Notes: a model not told the origin generated them from the sequence alone. Counted from the first letter of the stretch, positions 27,157 through 37,409 are shown. The stretch: 64,000 bases of DNA from Prevotellaceae bacterium UBA1391 (GCA_002305265.1 DBQP01000022.1:1-64000), one strand, 5' to 3'. Numbers and translations: made by a program.

Positions 27157-29189
27157 CAGATATCAAGCGTTAGCGTGAAGCGGTAGTTTCGCTTCGGCAT
27201 GGGATAATTGAGAATGACATCGTAGTCCTGGCTGAGCAGGTTGTTCACTTCGAACATGGCCCGCAGCTGGTATCCCTGATAGCGGAACGCGCGCTGGAGC
27301 GACACGTCGTTGGTGTACCAAGGCTGCGCGCGGTTGTAGCGGATGTTCTCTTGCTGGTTATACCGCTTGCCGGTGTAGATGAAGCTGTAGTTCAGGTTCC
27401 AGTCGCGCCAGGCGAGCTGCAGGTTGGCCGATCCGCTGTTCCAGGGGATGTAGGGTATCTGATCGCGATAGTAGGAGTCGGCTGGAGAAGTCACGTCGAT
27501 GGCGTGCTGATAGGTGTATTGCACCCTCGCCCCGATGCTGAGCCCGCGCATGGGCTGGAGCTCGAGGCCCGCCGAGGCATCCACGCCCGTGATGTGGACA
27601 CGGCCGAGGTTCAGCATCGTCCAGCGGAATTGCGCGCCTTTGGGATAGGCCACAATCTTGTCGCTGACGAAATTGCGGTAGCCGTCCACCTGCACTTCCC
27701 ACTGCCGGAGCAGTCCGTCGCGCTGCGGACTCTTGTAGGCCAGTCCCACGTCGAACTGCGTCGTGCGCTCGGGACGGAGCAAGGCGTTCCCCACTTCCGT
27801 GTAGTAGAGATCGTTGAAGGTGGGCATGCGAAAACTGCGCTTGGCGAAGGCGCGCAACGTGAGCGGAACGCGCGGCAACGGATTCCAGCCGACGAAGAAG
27901 GCCGGCGTGAAGGCCGTGCGGCTGTCGGCAGCGTCGGAGCGTCGCGTGCGGTCGTCCACGACGTTCATCACGAGGCTTCCCTGCATTTTCAGTCCGCCGG
28001 CATTGTAGGCCGTGGCCACCGACAGGTAGTGATGCCAGCGCAGGGGGCGGGCAAAGCCGACGAGGTCGGCCTCCATCCGGTTCCACTGCACGTCGTAGGC
28101 GGCCGACACGTCCCATGCGTCGGTCAGGTTGTAGAGGTGCGCCGTCGAGAGATAGAACTCCTGCTGGCGATAGGTGTTGTCCACCTGCATCACGCTCGTG
28201 TCGTTGTTCTCGTAATGCGTGCGGTAGAAGGCGTATTTGCCGAGCAGCTGCGCATGATAGCGCGACGTGACGTCCTGCTGCCAGGAGCCCTGCACGAAGC
28301 TGTTGTTGTCGCCCAGCCGCTCGCCGCGCCGCCACACGTTGTTGACGATGGCACCGGGCACACCGCGCTCACTGGTGTAGTTGTAGGCTTTCAGCATCCA
28401 CTTGCCGCCGTCGAGACGCCCGAAGAGCGCGGCCTCGAGACGCGTGGCGCGGATGTCGCCATTGCGCCGCGTGGCCGTCGTGTCGTACATCAGCACGCCC
28501 GAGTCGGCCGAGCGGCGCTTGTAGCGGAACTCATACTTGCCGCTCGAGCTCAGCCACTCGCCATTCACGCTCACCGACACCCTCGGCGAGAGCCGGAGCT
28601 CCAGCAGCGCACTCGGATTCACGAGGTCGAAGGAACCCGACTTGAAGCGGGCGCGCAGGTGATACTGCGTCGGCCCGTCGAACTCCGGCGTGCGAGTCCA
28701 CATATAGATGCTGCCGGCCGAGGAGAAATCCTTCGCCGCCTGGAAGATCTGGCTTTTCTGTCCGTTGAACAGCGAGATGGCCTGCATGTTGTCGAGCGAG
28801 AACATGCCGAGGTCCACTTGCCCGTTCTGCGCATTCGAAAGCTGGATGCCGTCGTAGAACACACCCACGTGGTTCGTGCCCATGCTGCGGATGTTCACCG
28901 TCTTGATGCCACCCACGCCGCCGTAGTCCTTCAGCTGCACACCGGCGAAATAGCGCAGCGCGTCGGCCACACTCAGCGCGTTGAGCCGCTCGAGCGCCTG
29001 GCCCTCCAGCTGCTGCACGGGAATGACCGCGCGCGAGGTGCGTGCCGTCACGACCACCTCCCGCAGCCGGAGCATGCTGTCGGGAAAGACCGACAAACCT
29101 GCCCCCGCACCCGAGGCCACACCCTGTGCTGCCGATCCTGCCGCACAGAGCGCAGCAAGAGCGAGCAATTTCAGTCGTTGGAAACTCAT
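27156..29189 (-). CDS. btuB: TonB-dependent vitamin B12 receptor BtuB
   Basis: Starting at 29189 (MSFQRLKLLALAALCAAGSAAQ) the protein is 677 aa. It has a signal peptide, a plug domain (about 45-150, LREVVVTART, VADALRYFAGVQLKDYGGVGGIK, NHVGVFYDGIQLSNAQNGQVD) and a 22-strand-type barrel closing with NYRFTLTLDI. It imports corrinoids across the outer membrane using TonB energy, inferred mainly from the coupled btuG. A start at 29207 would leave almost no leader after the -7 box at 29219-29226, so 29189 is chosen. Confidence 0.85.
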   Translation of the reverse strand: MSFQRLKLLALAALCAAGSAAQGVASGAGAGLSVFPDSMLRLREVVVTARTSRAVIPVQQLEGQALERLNALSVADALRYFAGVQLKDYGGVGGIKTVNIRSMGTNHVGVFYDGIQLSNAQNGQVDLGMFSLDNMQAISLFNGQKSQIFQAAKDFSSAGSIYMWTRTPEFDGPTQYHLRARFKSGSFDLVNPSALLELRLSPRVSVSVNGEWLSSSGKYEFRYKRRSADSGVLMYDTTATRRNGDIRATRLEAALFGRLDGGKWMLKAYNYTSERGVPGAIVNNVWRRGERLGDNNSFVQGSWQQDVTSRYHAQLLGKYAFYRTHYENNDTSVMQVDNTYRQQEFYLSTAHLYNLTDAWDVSAAYDVQWNRMEADLVGFARPLRWHHYLSVATAYNAGGLKMQGSLVMNVVDDRTRRSDAADSRTAFTPAFFVGWNPLPRVPLTLRAFAKRSFRMPTFNDLYYTEVGNALLRPERTTQFDVGLAYKSPQRDGLLRQWEVQVDGYRNFVSDKIVAYPKGAQFRWTMLNLGRVHITGVDASAGLELQPMRGLSIGARVQYTYQHAIDVTSPADSYYRDQIPYIPWNSGSANLQLAWRDWNLNYSFIYTGKRYNQQENIRYNRAQPWYTNDVSLQRAFRYQGYQLRAMFEVNNLLSQDYDVILNYPMPKRNYRFTLTLDI

Positions 29190-29218
29190 GTCAAATCGTA
29201 ATCTCATGAAAAGTGATG

Positions 29219-29226
29219 CAAAGTTA
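29219..29226 (-). promoter_or_regulatory. -7 element (TAACTTTG) of the btuB operon
   Basis: TAACTTTG on the minus strand predicts a transcript start near 29212, only about 23 nt before the btuB ATG. There is no room for a riboswitch in such a leader. Confidence 0.6.
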
Positions 29227-29367
29227 CAAAAACAAATCCACACTGCCGCACATCCCAGTCCACAATCCCGCGGCAGCGCACCACCGCGAGGACTGCCGCT
29301 GCGCGCCACCGCAAGAATCGCCGCCCCGCGCCAAAACAGTCCCCACCACCGCTGCCCACACAGCCAA

Positions 29368-29421
29368 GAAGGCCTTCCCGACACCACACGAAGGCCTTCT
29401 CGCAGCTCCGAGAAGGCCTTC
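29368..29421. repeat. 22-bp-spaced GAAGGCCTTC triplet, locus 4
   Basis: Units start at 29368, 29390 and 29412. The triplet lies between the divergent btuB and serine-peptidase promoters. The remainder of the 29227-29627 stretch is GC-rich and holds no gene I can support. Confidence 0.95.
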
Positions 29422-29627
29422 TTGAAAATGTCCACACAGAACCCTCACGCGGCGCAGACGCACCCGTCGCCGAATCCCGACGCCCACCCCCGACACCCGC
29501 AGCAGCCACCATCTGCGGCCGACGCACGGCAGCGCGGCAACGCAGCGCAGCGCCCACGCCGCCGGCAACAGCGGGAAAGGCATGAGAAAACGGGGACAAA
29601 GCGCACGCACATATCAGTTTTTTTGGC

Positions 29628-29635
29628 TACCTTTG
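29628..29635 (+). promoter_or_regulatory. -7 element (TACCTTTG) of the serine-peptidase gene
   Basis: TACCTTTG lies about 88 bp before the ATG at 29723; no clear -33 box. Confidence 0.5.
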
Positions 29636-29722
29636 CAACCGACAAGCAGGCCGCGCAGCCCGACCGACATCCGGCCGCGCCGGCAGACAAACGCACTACC
29701 ACAGACAATTCCCTCCCGACTC

Positions 29723-31027
29723 ATGATGAAGAAATGGATGGCAAGCTGCCTTGCCCTGATGATGGCAGCCATGGTGTGGGCTCAGACCGACACAACGGAA
29801 TTCATGCGACGCCTCGTGGCCGTCGAAGGCGTGAGCCAAGTGCAGCGCCTCGAAAGCAACACCTACAAGGAGAAGTACGTCATGAAAATCCGGCAGAACG
29901 TCAACGGCGACACGACGGCCGACGGCACCTTCGGTCAGCGCATCATCGTCGGACTGAAAGGGATTGACCGCCCGACCGTGCTCGTGACCGAGGGCTACTT
30001 CGCACACTACGCCCTCCAACCAGCCTACGAGGAGGAACTCTGCCGCCTGTTCGACGCCAACGTCATCGTCTGCGAATACCGCTACTTCGCCGAGTCGGTG
30101 CCCCAGCCCTGCAACTGGGACTTCCTCACCGTCGACAACTCGCTGCGCGACTACCACCGTGTGCGCCAGGCCTTCGCGCCGCTCTTCCGCGGCAAATGGA
30201 TGGCCACGGGCATCAGCAAGGGCGGACAGACCACGATGTTCTATCGCGCCACCTATCCCGACGACGTCGACATCAGCGTGAGCTACGTGGCGCCGCTCAA
30301 CCGCGCCCTCGAAGACGGGCGCCACGAGCCCTTCCTCGCCCGCCAAGTAGGCAGCAAGGCACAGCGCGAGACCATCCTCAGCGCCGAGCAAGAGCTCATG
30401 CGGCGCAAGGCCCGACTGCTGCCCAAGTTCGAGCAGTACGCCCGCGAGAAGAACTACACGTACAGTCTGCCCGCCGCCGACGTCTACGACTACTGCGTCA
30501 TGGAGCTGCCCTTCGCGCTCTGGCAGTGGGGAACGCCACTGACGGCACTTCCGGCGCTCGATGCCGACGACAGCACGTGGTTCGACTTCTTCGTGAAGAC
30601 GGCAGGCCCCGACTACTTCTCCTGCCCGAGCGACTTCACACCCTTCTTCGTACAGGCCGCACGAGAGCTGGGCTACTACGGCTACTCCACCAAGGGACTG
30701 AAAAAATGGCAGAGCATCCGCACGCCCAAAGGCTACCTCCACCAGCTCATGCTGCCGGCCGAACTGCGCAACATCCGCTTCGACGACACCCTCTACCGCC
30801 GCACCGTCCGATTCCTCAAGCAGAATGACCCCAAGCACATCTTCATCTACGGCGAAATCGACCCGTGGTCGGCCAGCGGCGTATGCACCTGGCTGGACGA
30901 CAGCAAGAAGCAGAACATGAAAATCTACGTGCAGCCCGGAGGCAGCCACCGCGCACGCATCAGCAACATGCCGGACGACATCAAGGAGCAAATCCTGTCA
31001 AGACTGACAGATTGGCTGAACGATTAG
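29723..31027 (+). CDS. S37/S28-type serine peptidase (tripeptidyl aminopeptidase-like)
   Basis: Starting at 29723 (MMKKWMASCLALMMAAMVWAQ) the protein is 434 aa. After the signal peptide it has an alpha/beta-hydrolase fold: VLVTEGYFAHYALQ, CEYRYFAES and the nucleophile elbow GISKGGQT with Ser165. The acid Asp is likely in YGEIDPWSASGV and the His in GGSHRARI. The family (PS-10 peptidase, Peptidase_S37) removes short peptides from N-termini, often after proline. No sorting tail is present, so periplasmic action is likely. It stands alone between btuB and clpC. Confidence 0.85.
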   Translation: MMKKWMASCLALMMAAMVWAQTDTTEFMRRLVAVEGVSQVQRLESNTYKEKYVMKIRQNVNGDTTADGTFGQRIIVGLKGIDRPTVLVTEGYFAHYALQPAYEEELCRLFDANVIVCEYRYFAESVPQPCNWDFLTVDNSLRDYHRVRQAFAPLFRGKWMATGISKGGQTTMFYRATYPDDVDISVSYVAPLNRALEDGRHEPFLARQVGSKAQRETILSAEQELMRRKARLLPKFEQYAREKNYTYSLPAADVYDYCVMELPFALWQWGTPLTALPALDADDSTWFDFFVKTAGPDYFSCPSDFTPFFVQAARELGYYGYSTKGLKKWQSIRTPKGYLHQLMLPAELRNIRFDDTLYRRTVRFLKQNDPKHIFIYGEIDPWSASGVCTWLDDSKKQNMKIYVQPGGSHRARISNMPDDIKEQILSRLTDWLND

Positions 31028-31117
31028 CCCACTGGCAGGCACGGCACAAAGTTTGTCTTCCTGATGTATCGGACCTGCATGTGCAGCCGAAACAAGACAC
31101 AAACAGAAAGGATCAGC

Positions 31118-33709
31118 ATGAACAACGACTATTCACAGAAAATATCACAGATACTGCAATACAGCCGTGAAGAAGCCGTCCGCCTGAACAACGACGTCAT
31201 CGACCCCGAGCACCTACTGCTCGGCATCCTGCGCGACGGCGACAACAAGGTGGTCGACACACTCCGCGACCAATTCCACGTCGACCTCGGTGCACTCAAG
31301 AAAAAGATTGAAGACAGCATACGCGCCGAAGGAATCCCCTTCCAGATGATGAACCGCGACATCCAGATGTCGCCGAAGTCCTTCAACATCCTCCGCCTGA
31401 GCGTGCTCGAGAGCCGTGTCATGCGCAGCCCCGTGCCCGACGTGGAGCACCTCATGCTCGCCATGATGAAACAAGGCGACAACGGCGCCGCCAGGATCAT
31501 GAGCGAAGAGAACGTTGCCTACGACCAACTCTTCTCCTACTTCTCCAAGACTTCGCTCACGCCGCAAAGCAATGTCGGATTCGACGACGACGAGGACAGC
31601 GAGCTCGACATGCCTCCCGCCTCGCGCGGAGGCCAGCAGGCCGCATCTTCCTCCACACGCACCGAACGGCAGAACGGGCAAGCAGGCACCGACACACCAG
31701 CCATCGACTCCTTCGGATTCGACCTCACCAAGGCCGCGCGCGAAGGAAAACTCGATCCCGTCGTGGGACGCGAGAAAGAAATCGAGCGCCTCGCACAGAT
31801 CCTGAGCCGCCGCAAGAAAAACAATCCTGTTCTCATCGGCGATCCCGGCGTGGGCAAAAGCGCCATCGTCGAGGGCCTCGCACAACGCATCAACGAGCAC
31901 AAAGTGAGCCGCGTGCTGTTCAACAAGCGCCTCATCACGCTCGACATGACCAGCGTAGTCGCCGGCACCAAATACCGCGGACAGTTTGAGGAGCGCATGA
32001 AGAGCATCATCGCAGAACTCAAAGCCAACCCCGACATCATCGTCTTCATCGACGAAATCCACACCATCATCGGCGCCGGCAACCAAGCCGGACAAATGGA
32101 CGCGGCCAACATGATGAAGCCCGCACTCTCGCGCGGCGAGCTCCAAGTAATCGGAGCCACCACCATGGACGAATACCGCAAGTCGATCGAAAAAGATGGC
32201 GCGCTCGAACGACGCTTCCAGAAAATCGTCGTCACCCCGACAACGGCAGAAGAAACGCTCGAGATTCTCCACAATATCCGCGGACGCTACGAAGACCACC
32301 ACAACGTGCGCTACACCGAAGAAGCACTCCAGGCCTGCGTCCGACTGGCGGAACGCTACGTCACCGACCGCGCCTTCCCCGACAAAGCCATCGACGCGCT
32401 CGACGAATCCGGCAGCCGCGTGCACATCCGCCAGATTCACGTGCCTAAGGAAATCGAGGAACAAGAGCAAGCCGTCGCTGAAGCCAACGCCAACAAGGAG
32501 AAGGCGGTGAAGAGCCAGAACTACGAACTCGCAGCCAGCTACCGCGACAGAGCCCGACAGCTCGAGACAGAGCTGAAGGAAATGCGCGCCAAATGGGAAG
32601 CCGAACAAAGCGAGAACCGCGAGACCGTCGATGCCGAGCACGTGGCCGAGACCGTCGCACTCATGACCGGCATACCCGTCCAGCGCATCGCCGCCGCAGA
32701 AGGAGCGCGCCTCAAAGGCATGCGCGGCGAGCTCAAACAGAAAGTCATCGGCCAAGACACCGCCATCGACAAGCTCGTCAGCGCCATCCAGCGCTCCCGC
32801 GTCGGCCTCAACGACCCCAACCGGCCCATCGGAACCTTCATGTTCCTCGGTCCGACAGGCGTGGGAAAAACCTATCTGGCAAAGAAACTGGCAGAGCAGA
32901 TGTTCGGCACGACCGACGCCATTGTTCGCATCGACATGAGCGAATACATGGAGAAATTCACCGTGAGCCGCCTCGTCGGCGCACCTCCGGGCTACGTCGG
33001 CTATGAAGAAGGCGGCATGCTGACAGAGCGCGTACGCCGCCATCCTTACAGCATCGTGCTGCTCGACGAGATCGAGAAGGCGCATCCCGACGTCTTCAAC
33101 ATCCTCCTGCAAGTGATGGACGAGGGCCGCCTGACCGACAGCAACGGCCGCACAGTCGACTTCCGCAACACCGTCATCATCATGACGTCGAACGCCGGCA
33201 CCCGCCAACTCAAGGAATTTGGCCGTGGCGTAGGCTTCGCATCCCAGCAGGGCGTGGATGACAAGCAGCTGAGCCGCAACGTCGTGCAGAAAGCGTTGAA
33301 CAAACAATTCTCGCCGGAGTTCCTCAACCGCATCGACGAGGTGATTACGTTCGACCAGCTTGGCCTTGCCGAAATCAAAACCATCATCAATCAGGAAGTG
33401 GCACCGCTCATCCAGCGCGTCAAGTCGCTGGGCTACACGCTTCAGATTGACGAGGCCGCCAAGGAATTCATTGCGGACAAAGGCTACGACAAGCAGTTTG
33501 GAGCACGCCCGCTGCGCCGCGCCATCCAGTCGCATTTGGAGGACGGACTGTCCGAACTCATCGTCGAAGGACGTCTGAAAGAGGACGACATCATCGTCGC
33601 CCGCCTGAACGACGCCAAAGACAAGGTGGAGTTCGACATCCAGAGCAGCGCGCCCAGCGAGACGCAGAGCGCCTCGGAAACCGCCGCGGACGAAGCACCG
33701 GAGGAATAG
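31118..33709 (+). CDS. clpC: ATP-dependent Clp protease ATP-binding subunit ClpC
   Basis: Starting at [20 protein letters not shown] (31118) the protein is 863 aa. It has two Clp N-terminal repeats (about 1-150), an acidic, Ser/Gly-rich linker, AAA module 1 with Walker A GDPGVGKS (about 241-248), a UVR motif region (about 464-490, [17 protein letters not shown]) and AAA module 2 with GPTGVGKT (about 578-585), GYVGYEEGG and [10 protein letters not shown]. The UVR motif places it in ClpC rather than ClpB. It unfolds proteins for ClpP or acts in quality control. The tail is acidic (ADEAPEE). It is 90 bp after the peptidase gene. Confidence 0.95.
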   Translation: MNNDYSQKISQILQYSREEAVRLNNDVIDPEHLLLGILRDGDNKVVDTLRDQFHVDLGALKKKIEDSIRAEGIPFQMMNRDIQMSPKSFNILRLSVLESRVMRSPVPDVEHLMLAMMKQGDNGAARIMSEENVAYDQLFSYFSKTSLTPQSNVGFDDDEDSELDMPPASRGGQQAASSSTRTERQNGQAGTDTPAIDSFGFDLTKAAREGKLDPVVGREKEIERLAQILSRRKKNNPVLIGDPGVGKSAIVEGLAQRINEHKVSRVLFNKRLITLDMTSVVAGTKYRGQFEERMKSIIAELKANPDIIVFIDEIHTIIGAGNQAGQMDAANMMKPALSRGELQVIGATTMDEYRKSIEKDGALERRFQKIVVTPTTAEETLEILHNIRGRYEDHHNVRYTEEALQACVRLAERYVTDRAFPDKAIDALDESGSRVHIRQIHVPKEIEEQEQAVAEANANKEKAVKSQNYELAASYRDRARQLETELKEMRAKWEAEQSENRETVDAEHVAETVALMTGIPVQRIAAAEGARLKGMRGELKQKVIGQDTAIDKLVSAIQRSRVGLNDPNRPIGTFMFLGPTGVGKTYLAKKLAEQMFGTTDAIVRIDMSEYMEKFTVSRLVGAPPGYVGYEEGGMLTERVRRHPYSIVLLDEIEKAHPDVFNILLQVMDEGRLTDSNGRTVDFRNTVIIMTSNAGTRQLKEFGRGVGFASQQGVDDKQLSRNVVQKALNKQFSPEFLNRIDEVITFDQLGLAEIKTIINQEVAPLIQRVKSLGYTLQIDEAAKEFIADKGYDKQFGARPLRRAIQSHLEDGLSELIVEGRLKEDDIIVARLNDAKDKVEFDIQSSAPSETQSASETAADEAPEE

Positions 33710-33797
33710 TACCGCCGCCGGCAGACGAGCCGCAGACGTCCCCGCCGTCGTGCAGCCGCACCTCCAGCAATGCGCCGATGCATTCCTATAGCCAAAC

Positions 33798-34010
33798 GAA
33801 CGCACTTGAAAAGCCAAAAGAACGCACTTGAAAGGCAAAACGAACGCACTCGAAAGGCAAAACGAACGCACTCGTAATGCAAAACGAACGCACTCGAAAG
33901 GCAAAACGAACGCACCCGAAAAGCAAAACGAACGCACTCGAAAAGTCGTGCGAATGTACGCTAATAGCCGCGCAAATGCACGCCGATGGCTGCACCGACG
34001 CACTCGGGCG
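33798..34010. repeat. 22-bp array, core GAACGCACTC (about 10 units)
   Basis: Unit starts step by exactly 22 bp: 33798, 33820, 33842, 33864, 33886, 33908, 33930, 33952, then decayed units at about 33974 and 33996. The cores are GAACGCACTC or GAACGCACTT; linkers are A-rich (AAAGGCAAAAC). It fills the gap between clpC and mltG. Confidence 0.95.
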
Positions 34011-34057
34011 GATGGCCTGCGCCTGCCTTAACTAACGCAATGAGCAGTTTTAACTCC

Positions 34058-35068
34058 ATGAAACGAGCAACTTACATCATTCTCACAGCTGTGGCAATTC
34101 TCGGAATCGCCACAGCTTATTCTGTTTTTGGCCCCGTGCTGAACCCCGACGCCGTGGCCTACATCTACATCGACGACGACGACACCGCCGACTCTGTGAA
34201 CGCAAAAATTCGCGGCGTAGGCCATCCGACGACCTTGGCAGGCCTCTCGCTCATGCAGAGCGTGCTGAGCTACGACAGCCATGTGCGCAGCGGACGCTAT
34301 GCCATCGAGCCCGGCATGTCGGCCTTCTCGATGATGCGCGATCTCCGCAACGGGCATCAGGCACCCCTCCACCTCACCATCCCGACGGCGCGGACGCTCG
34401 ACCAACTGGCCGACGTGGTGTCCGAACGCCTCAAAATCAGCGCTGAAGACTTGCTCCGGACGCTGCACGACGACTCTGTCTGCGCCTCCATCGGATTCTC
34501 TCCCGCCACCCTGCCCGCACTTTTCATTCCCAACACCTACGAAATCTATTGGGACATCTCTGCCGACGACTTCATCCGGCGCATGAAGAGAGAGCACGAC
34601 GCCTTCTGGACGGACGAGCGCAGACAACAGGCTGACCGCCTCGGACTGACCACGCAAGAGGTCACGACGCTCGCCAGCATCGTCGATGCGGAAACCACCT
34701 ACGCACCCGAAAAACCCTCGATTGCCGCGCTCTATCTCAACCGCCTGCGCAAGGGCATGCTGCTGCAGAGCGACCCGACCGTCATCTTCGGCATCGGCGA
34801 CTTCTCCATCCAGCGCGTCAAAGGCAACCACTTGCTTGACAATTCGCCCTACAACACCTACAAGTTCAAAGGTTTGCCGCCCGGACCCATCCGCATCGCT
34901 TCGATCGAAGGCATCGACGCCGTCCTCCATCCCGACAGCCATCCCTACCTCTACATGTGCGCCAAGGAAGACTTCTCGGGCAGCCACCGCTTCGCCACCA
35001 CCTATGCGGAGCATCAGCACAACGCCCGGCTCTATCTCAACGCGCTCAACGCCCGCGGCATCCAATGA
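34058..35068 (+). CDS. mltG: Endolytic murein transglycosylase MltG
   Basis: Starting at 34058 (MKRATYIILTAVAILGIATAY) the protein is 336 aa. It has one N-terminal membrane segment, a LysM-like subdomain (GRYAIEPGMSAFSMMRDLRNG) and the YceG core, with the catalytic Glu212 in ASIVDAETTY followed by ALYLNRLRKGMLLQSDPTVIFG and PYNTYKFKGLPPGPI. MltG cuts nascent glycan strands at the inner membrane and sets glycan length. An ATG 18 bases upstream (34040) is an equally legal start. The gene follows the 22-bp array without a clear promoter. Confidence 0.93.
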   Translation: MKRATYIILTAVAILGIATAYSVFGPVLNPDAVAYIYIDDDDTADSVNAKIRGVGHPTTLAGLSLMQSVLSYDSHVRSGRYAIEPGMSAFSMMRDLRNGHQAPLHLTIPTARTLDQLADVVSERLKISAEDLLRTLHDDSVCASIGFSPATLPALFIPNTYEIYWDISADDFIRRMKREHDAFWTDERRQQADRLGLTTQEVTTLASIVDAETTYAPEKPSIAALYLNRLRKGMLLQSDPTVIFGIGDFSIQRVKGNHLLDNSPYNTYKFKGLPPGPIRIASIEGIDAVLHPDSHPYLYMCAKEDFSGSHRFATTYAEHQHNARLYLNALNARGIQ

Positions 35069-35123
35069 GCCGCTCCGCACCGACACTCCCCGCAGTCCTC
35101 ACCTCCCCCATCCCGTCCGCCCC

Positions 35124-35900
35124 ATGATCTTCTATTTCTCCGGCACCGGCAACAGCGAGTGGGCCGCCCGCCAACTGGCCGAACAGCTCTCACAGACACT
35201 CGTCAGCATCGCCGACGACATGCGCACGCCGTCCTGCCACCAGCTGGAGGCCGACGAGCCACTGGGCTTCGTCTTCCCCACCTACGCCTGGGGACTGCCT
35301 CTGCTGGTCGAGCGGTTCATCCAGACGGCCGACATCCGCGGCGTCGGCTATACATTCATGCTCACCACCTGCGGCGACGACACCGGCCGCACGGCACAGC
35401 AGTTTCGCACCGCGGCAGCCGCGAGAGGATGGAGCGACGCCTCCTGCTGGGCCTTGCAGATGCCCGAGAGCTACGTCTGCCTGCCCGGCTTCGAGGTGGA
35501 CTCCGCAGAGAAAGAAGACCGGAAAATCAGTACGGCCAAGCAGCGCCTCGACGACATTGCCGCCGCCATACGCGAGCGGCAGCGCAACGTCAGCGACGCG
35601 CTGCCAGGCTCCTTTGCCTGGGTCAAGAGCCGCATGCTGCGCCCCGTCTTCAACGCGCTCCTCACGAGCCCGAAGTATTTCCACACCACCGACGCCTGCA
35701 TCTCCTGCGGCCGATGCGCGCAGGAATGCCCGCTGCACAACATCCAGATGAGCACATCCAGCCCGTCGCGGCCGGAATGGGGCAGCAACTGCGCCATGTG
35801 CCTGCACTGCTACCACACCTGCCCCACCCGCGCCATCCGCTGGGGACGCATGATGGAGCACAAAGGACAGTATCTCTTCCAGCGACGCAAGAAGCGCTGA
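35124..35900 (+). CDS. EFR1-family protein: flavodoxin-like domain plus two 4Fe-4S clusters
   Basis: This 258-aa protein begins MIFYFSGTGNSEWAARQLA, the FMN-binding loop of a flavodoxin domain, and continues with FVFPTYAWGLP. The C-terminus carries two ferredoxin motifs: CISCGRCAQECP and CAMCLHCYHTCP. The pair suggests a cytoplasmic electron carrier with FMN and two 4Fe-4S clusters. It lies 55 bp after mltG and is probably cotranscribed. Redox partner and physiological role are unknown. Confidence 0.87.
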   Translation: MIFYFSGTGNSEWAARQLAEQLSQTLVSIADDMRTPSCHQLEADEPLGFVFPTYAWGLPLLVERFIQTADIRGVGYTFMLTTCGDDTGRTAQQFRTAAAARGWSDASCWALQMPESYVCLPGFEVDSAEKEDRKISTAKQRLDDIAAAIRERQRNVSDALPGSFAWVKSRMLRPVFNALLTSPKYFHTTDACISCGRCAQECPLHNIQMSTSSPSRPEWGSNCAMCLHCYHTCPTRAIRWGRMMEHKGQYLFQRRKKR

Positions 35901-35967
35901 ACACCCCACACCGCCTGCACATTCACGCCGCAACACGGCGAGCGACGACGAAAACGGCAGCAAATTC

Positions 35968-35998
35968 TTGGCCAATTGCCGATTTCTTCTTAATTTTG
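35968..35998 (+). promoter_or_regulatory. Promoter of the TPR-like gene
   Basis: TTGG (35968-35971), 19 bp, then TAATTTTG (35991-35998). Confidence 0.7.
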
Positions 35999-36110
35999 CA
36001 ACGCTCAAAGGGCCTTGCCGGACGGCATTCCCACTCTGTCCGCCCCATGTCGCCCTTCTCCCGCAACGGCATCCACAGCCAGCCGTTGCCTATTTTGTCC
36101 AAGTAGAAGC

Positions 36111-36896
36111 GTGAAACTCATCGACTACATCAACAATCCATCGCTGCTCGACCGCACTTCCTTAGACGCGCTGCGGCAGCTCCTGACCGACTACCCCTTC
36201 CATCAGCCGGCCCGATTGCTCTATGTGGCCAATCTCTACCAGCTTCACGACCCCAGATTCGGCGAGGAACTGCGCCGGGCCAGCATCCTCGTGCCCGACC
36301 GTAAGACGCTCTTCCAGCTCATCGAAGGCCAGCACTACGACATCCAGGCCAGCATCAGCGAGGAAGAGCGGCAGCGCATCATGACCGAGGACGACGACCG
36401 CACCCTCTCGCTCATCGACTCCTTCCTCTCCACCCAAGTGGAAACCGAAGAGGCAGACGCAGCACCCACACAGCCCCACAACGTGCCCACCGTGGCCGAC
36501 GTGACGTCGGACTACGCCGCCTTCCTCGCCCAGCAGGACGACCTGCACGACGCCGAGACCGCCGACAGCCAGCCCCGCATTGCCCTCAAAGGCGCGTCCT
36601 ACATCGACAACTTCATCAACGAGACCGCCGGACGCCAGCGTTACGAAATCAACAGCGACGCGGAAGCAACTCCCCTCTACGACCCACTGCACGACATCGG
36701 AGCGCAAGACGACAACGACAGCGAAATCTACAACCAGCAGGTGGTCGACCTCCTCATCAAGCAACAAAAGTACGAGCAGGCAAAGGAAATATTGCATCGC
36801 ATTTGCTTGAATAATCCAGAAAAAACTTCTATCTTTGCATCTCAGATTCAATTGCTTGAAGTGATCCTTGGCCAGCACAAGGCCCAGAACACCTGA
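36111..36896 (+). CDS. TPR-like conserved Bacteroidales protein upstream of secG
   Basis: The GTG start at 36111 (VKLIDYINNPSLLDRTSLD) gives 261 aa and matches where I would expect this family to begin; an ATG at 36015 would add a non-conserved extension. The protein is soluble and acidic, with helical N- and C-terminal parts (YPFHQPARLLYVANLYQL; IYNQQVVDLLIKQQKYEQAKEIL ... LNNPEKTSIFASQIQLLE) that resemble tetratricopeptide helices. It regularly sits next to secG in Bacteroidales, hinting at a link with the envelope, but its function is not known. A promoter for secG lies inside its 3' end. Confidence 0.75.
   Translation: MKLIDYINNPSLLDRTSLDALRQLLTDYPFHQPARLLYVANLYQLHDPRFGEELRRASILVPDRKTLFQLIEGQHYDIQASISEEERQRIMTEDDDRTLSLIDSFLSTQVETEEADAAPTQPHNVPTVADVTSDYAAFLAQQDDLHDAETADSQPRIALKGASYIDNFINETAGRQRYEINSDAEATPLYDPLHDIGAQDDNDSEIYNQQVVDLLIKQQKYEQAKEILHRICLNNPEKTSIFASQIQLLEVILGQHKAQNT
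36807..36837 (+). promoter_or_regulatory. secG promoter inside the upstream gene
   Basis: TTG (36807-36809), 20 bp, then TATCTTTG (36830-36837), all within the coding sequence of the TPR-like gene. It gives secG independent transcription with a leader of about 140 nt. Confidence 0.65.
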
Positions 36897-36982
36897 AAAG
36901 CAGCCCTTCCCACCCCGCGGAAGCGCCCCCGAATCTCCAGCAACGCAATCAAAAAAACAACAAAAAATACCCTCAGACAGCA

Positions 36983-37348
36983 ATGAATACACTCATCATG
37001 GTCCTCATCCTCCTCGTGGCAATCCTCACCATCGGCATCGTATTGATCCAGGAAAGCAAAGGCGGCGGACTCGCTTCCAGCTTCTCCAACTCCAATCAGC
37101 TCATGGGCGTCCGCAAGACAACTGACTTCCTGGAGAAAGCCACCTGGACACTGGCCATCGCACTCGTCGTACTCAGCGTTGCGTACGGCGCATTCATTCC
37201 CAGCAGCGACGCTGCACAACCAGAAGTCGTAGACATCGCAACTCCTACGGGCGCAGGCAACACGCAGACCTTCCCCACCGCCCCTGCCGGCGACGCACAA
37301 GGCGAACAGGCCCCCGCACAGCAGCAGCCCGCACAGCCCGCAGAATAA
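36983..37348 (+). CDS. secG: Preprotein translocase subunit SecG
   Basis: This 121-aa protein has two membrane segments (about 3-22, LIMVLILLVAILTIGIVLIQ; about 52-70, ATWTLAIALVVLSVAYGAF) joined by ESKGGGLASSFSNSNQLMGVR, the conserved SecG loop. The tail is periplasmic and rich in Pro, Ala and Gln. SecG helps SecYEG move proteins across the inner membrane. It ends with a clear terminator at 37410. Confidence 0.95.
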   Translation: MNTLIMVLILLVAILTIGIVLIQESKGGGLASSFSNSNQLMGVRKTTDFLEKATWTLAIALVVLSVAYGAFIPSSDAAQPEVVDIATPTGAGNTQTFPTAPAGDAQGEQAPAQQQPAQPAE

Positions 37349-37409
37349 GCGACACCGTTACGACAGGCTCCCGTCCGCACACCGCACGAGCCCAACGAAC
37401 ACAACATAC

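Noticed and set aside
33484..33995. Minus-strand frames with repeating RSFCLSSAFVLPFECVRFA-like protein
   Set aside because: They are readings of the 22-bp DNA array; because 22 is not a multiple of three, the peptide repeats only every 66 bp in each frame.
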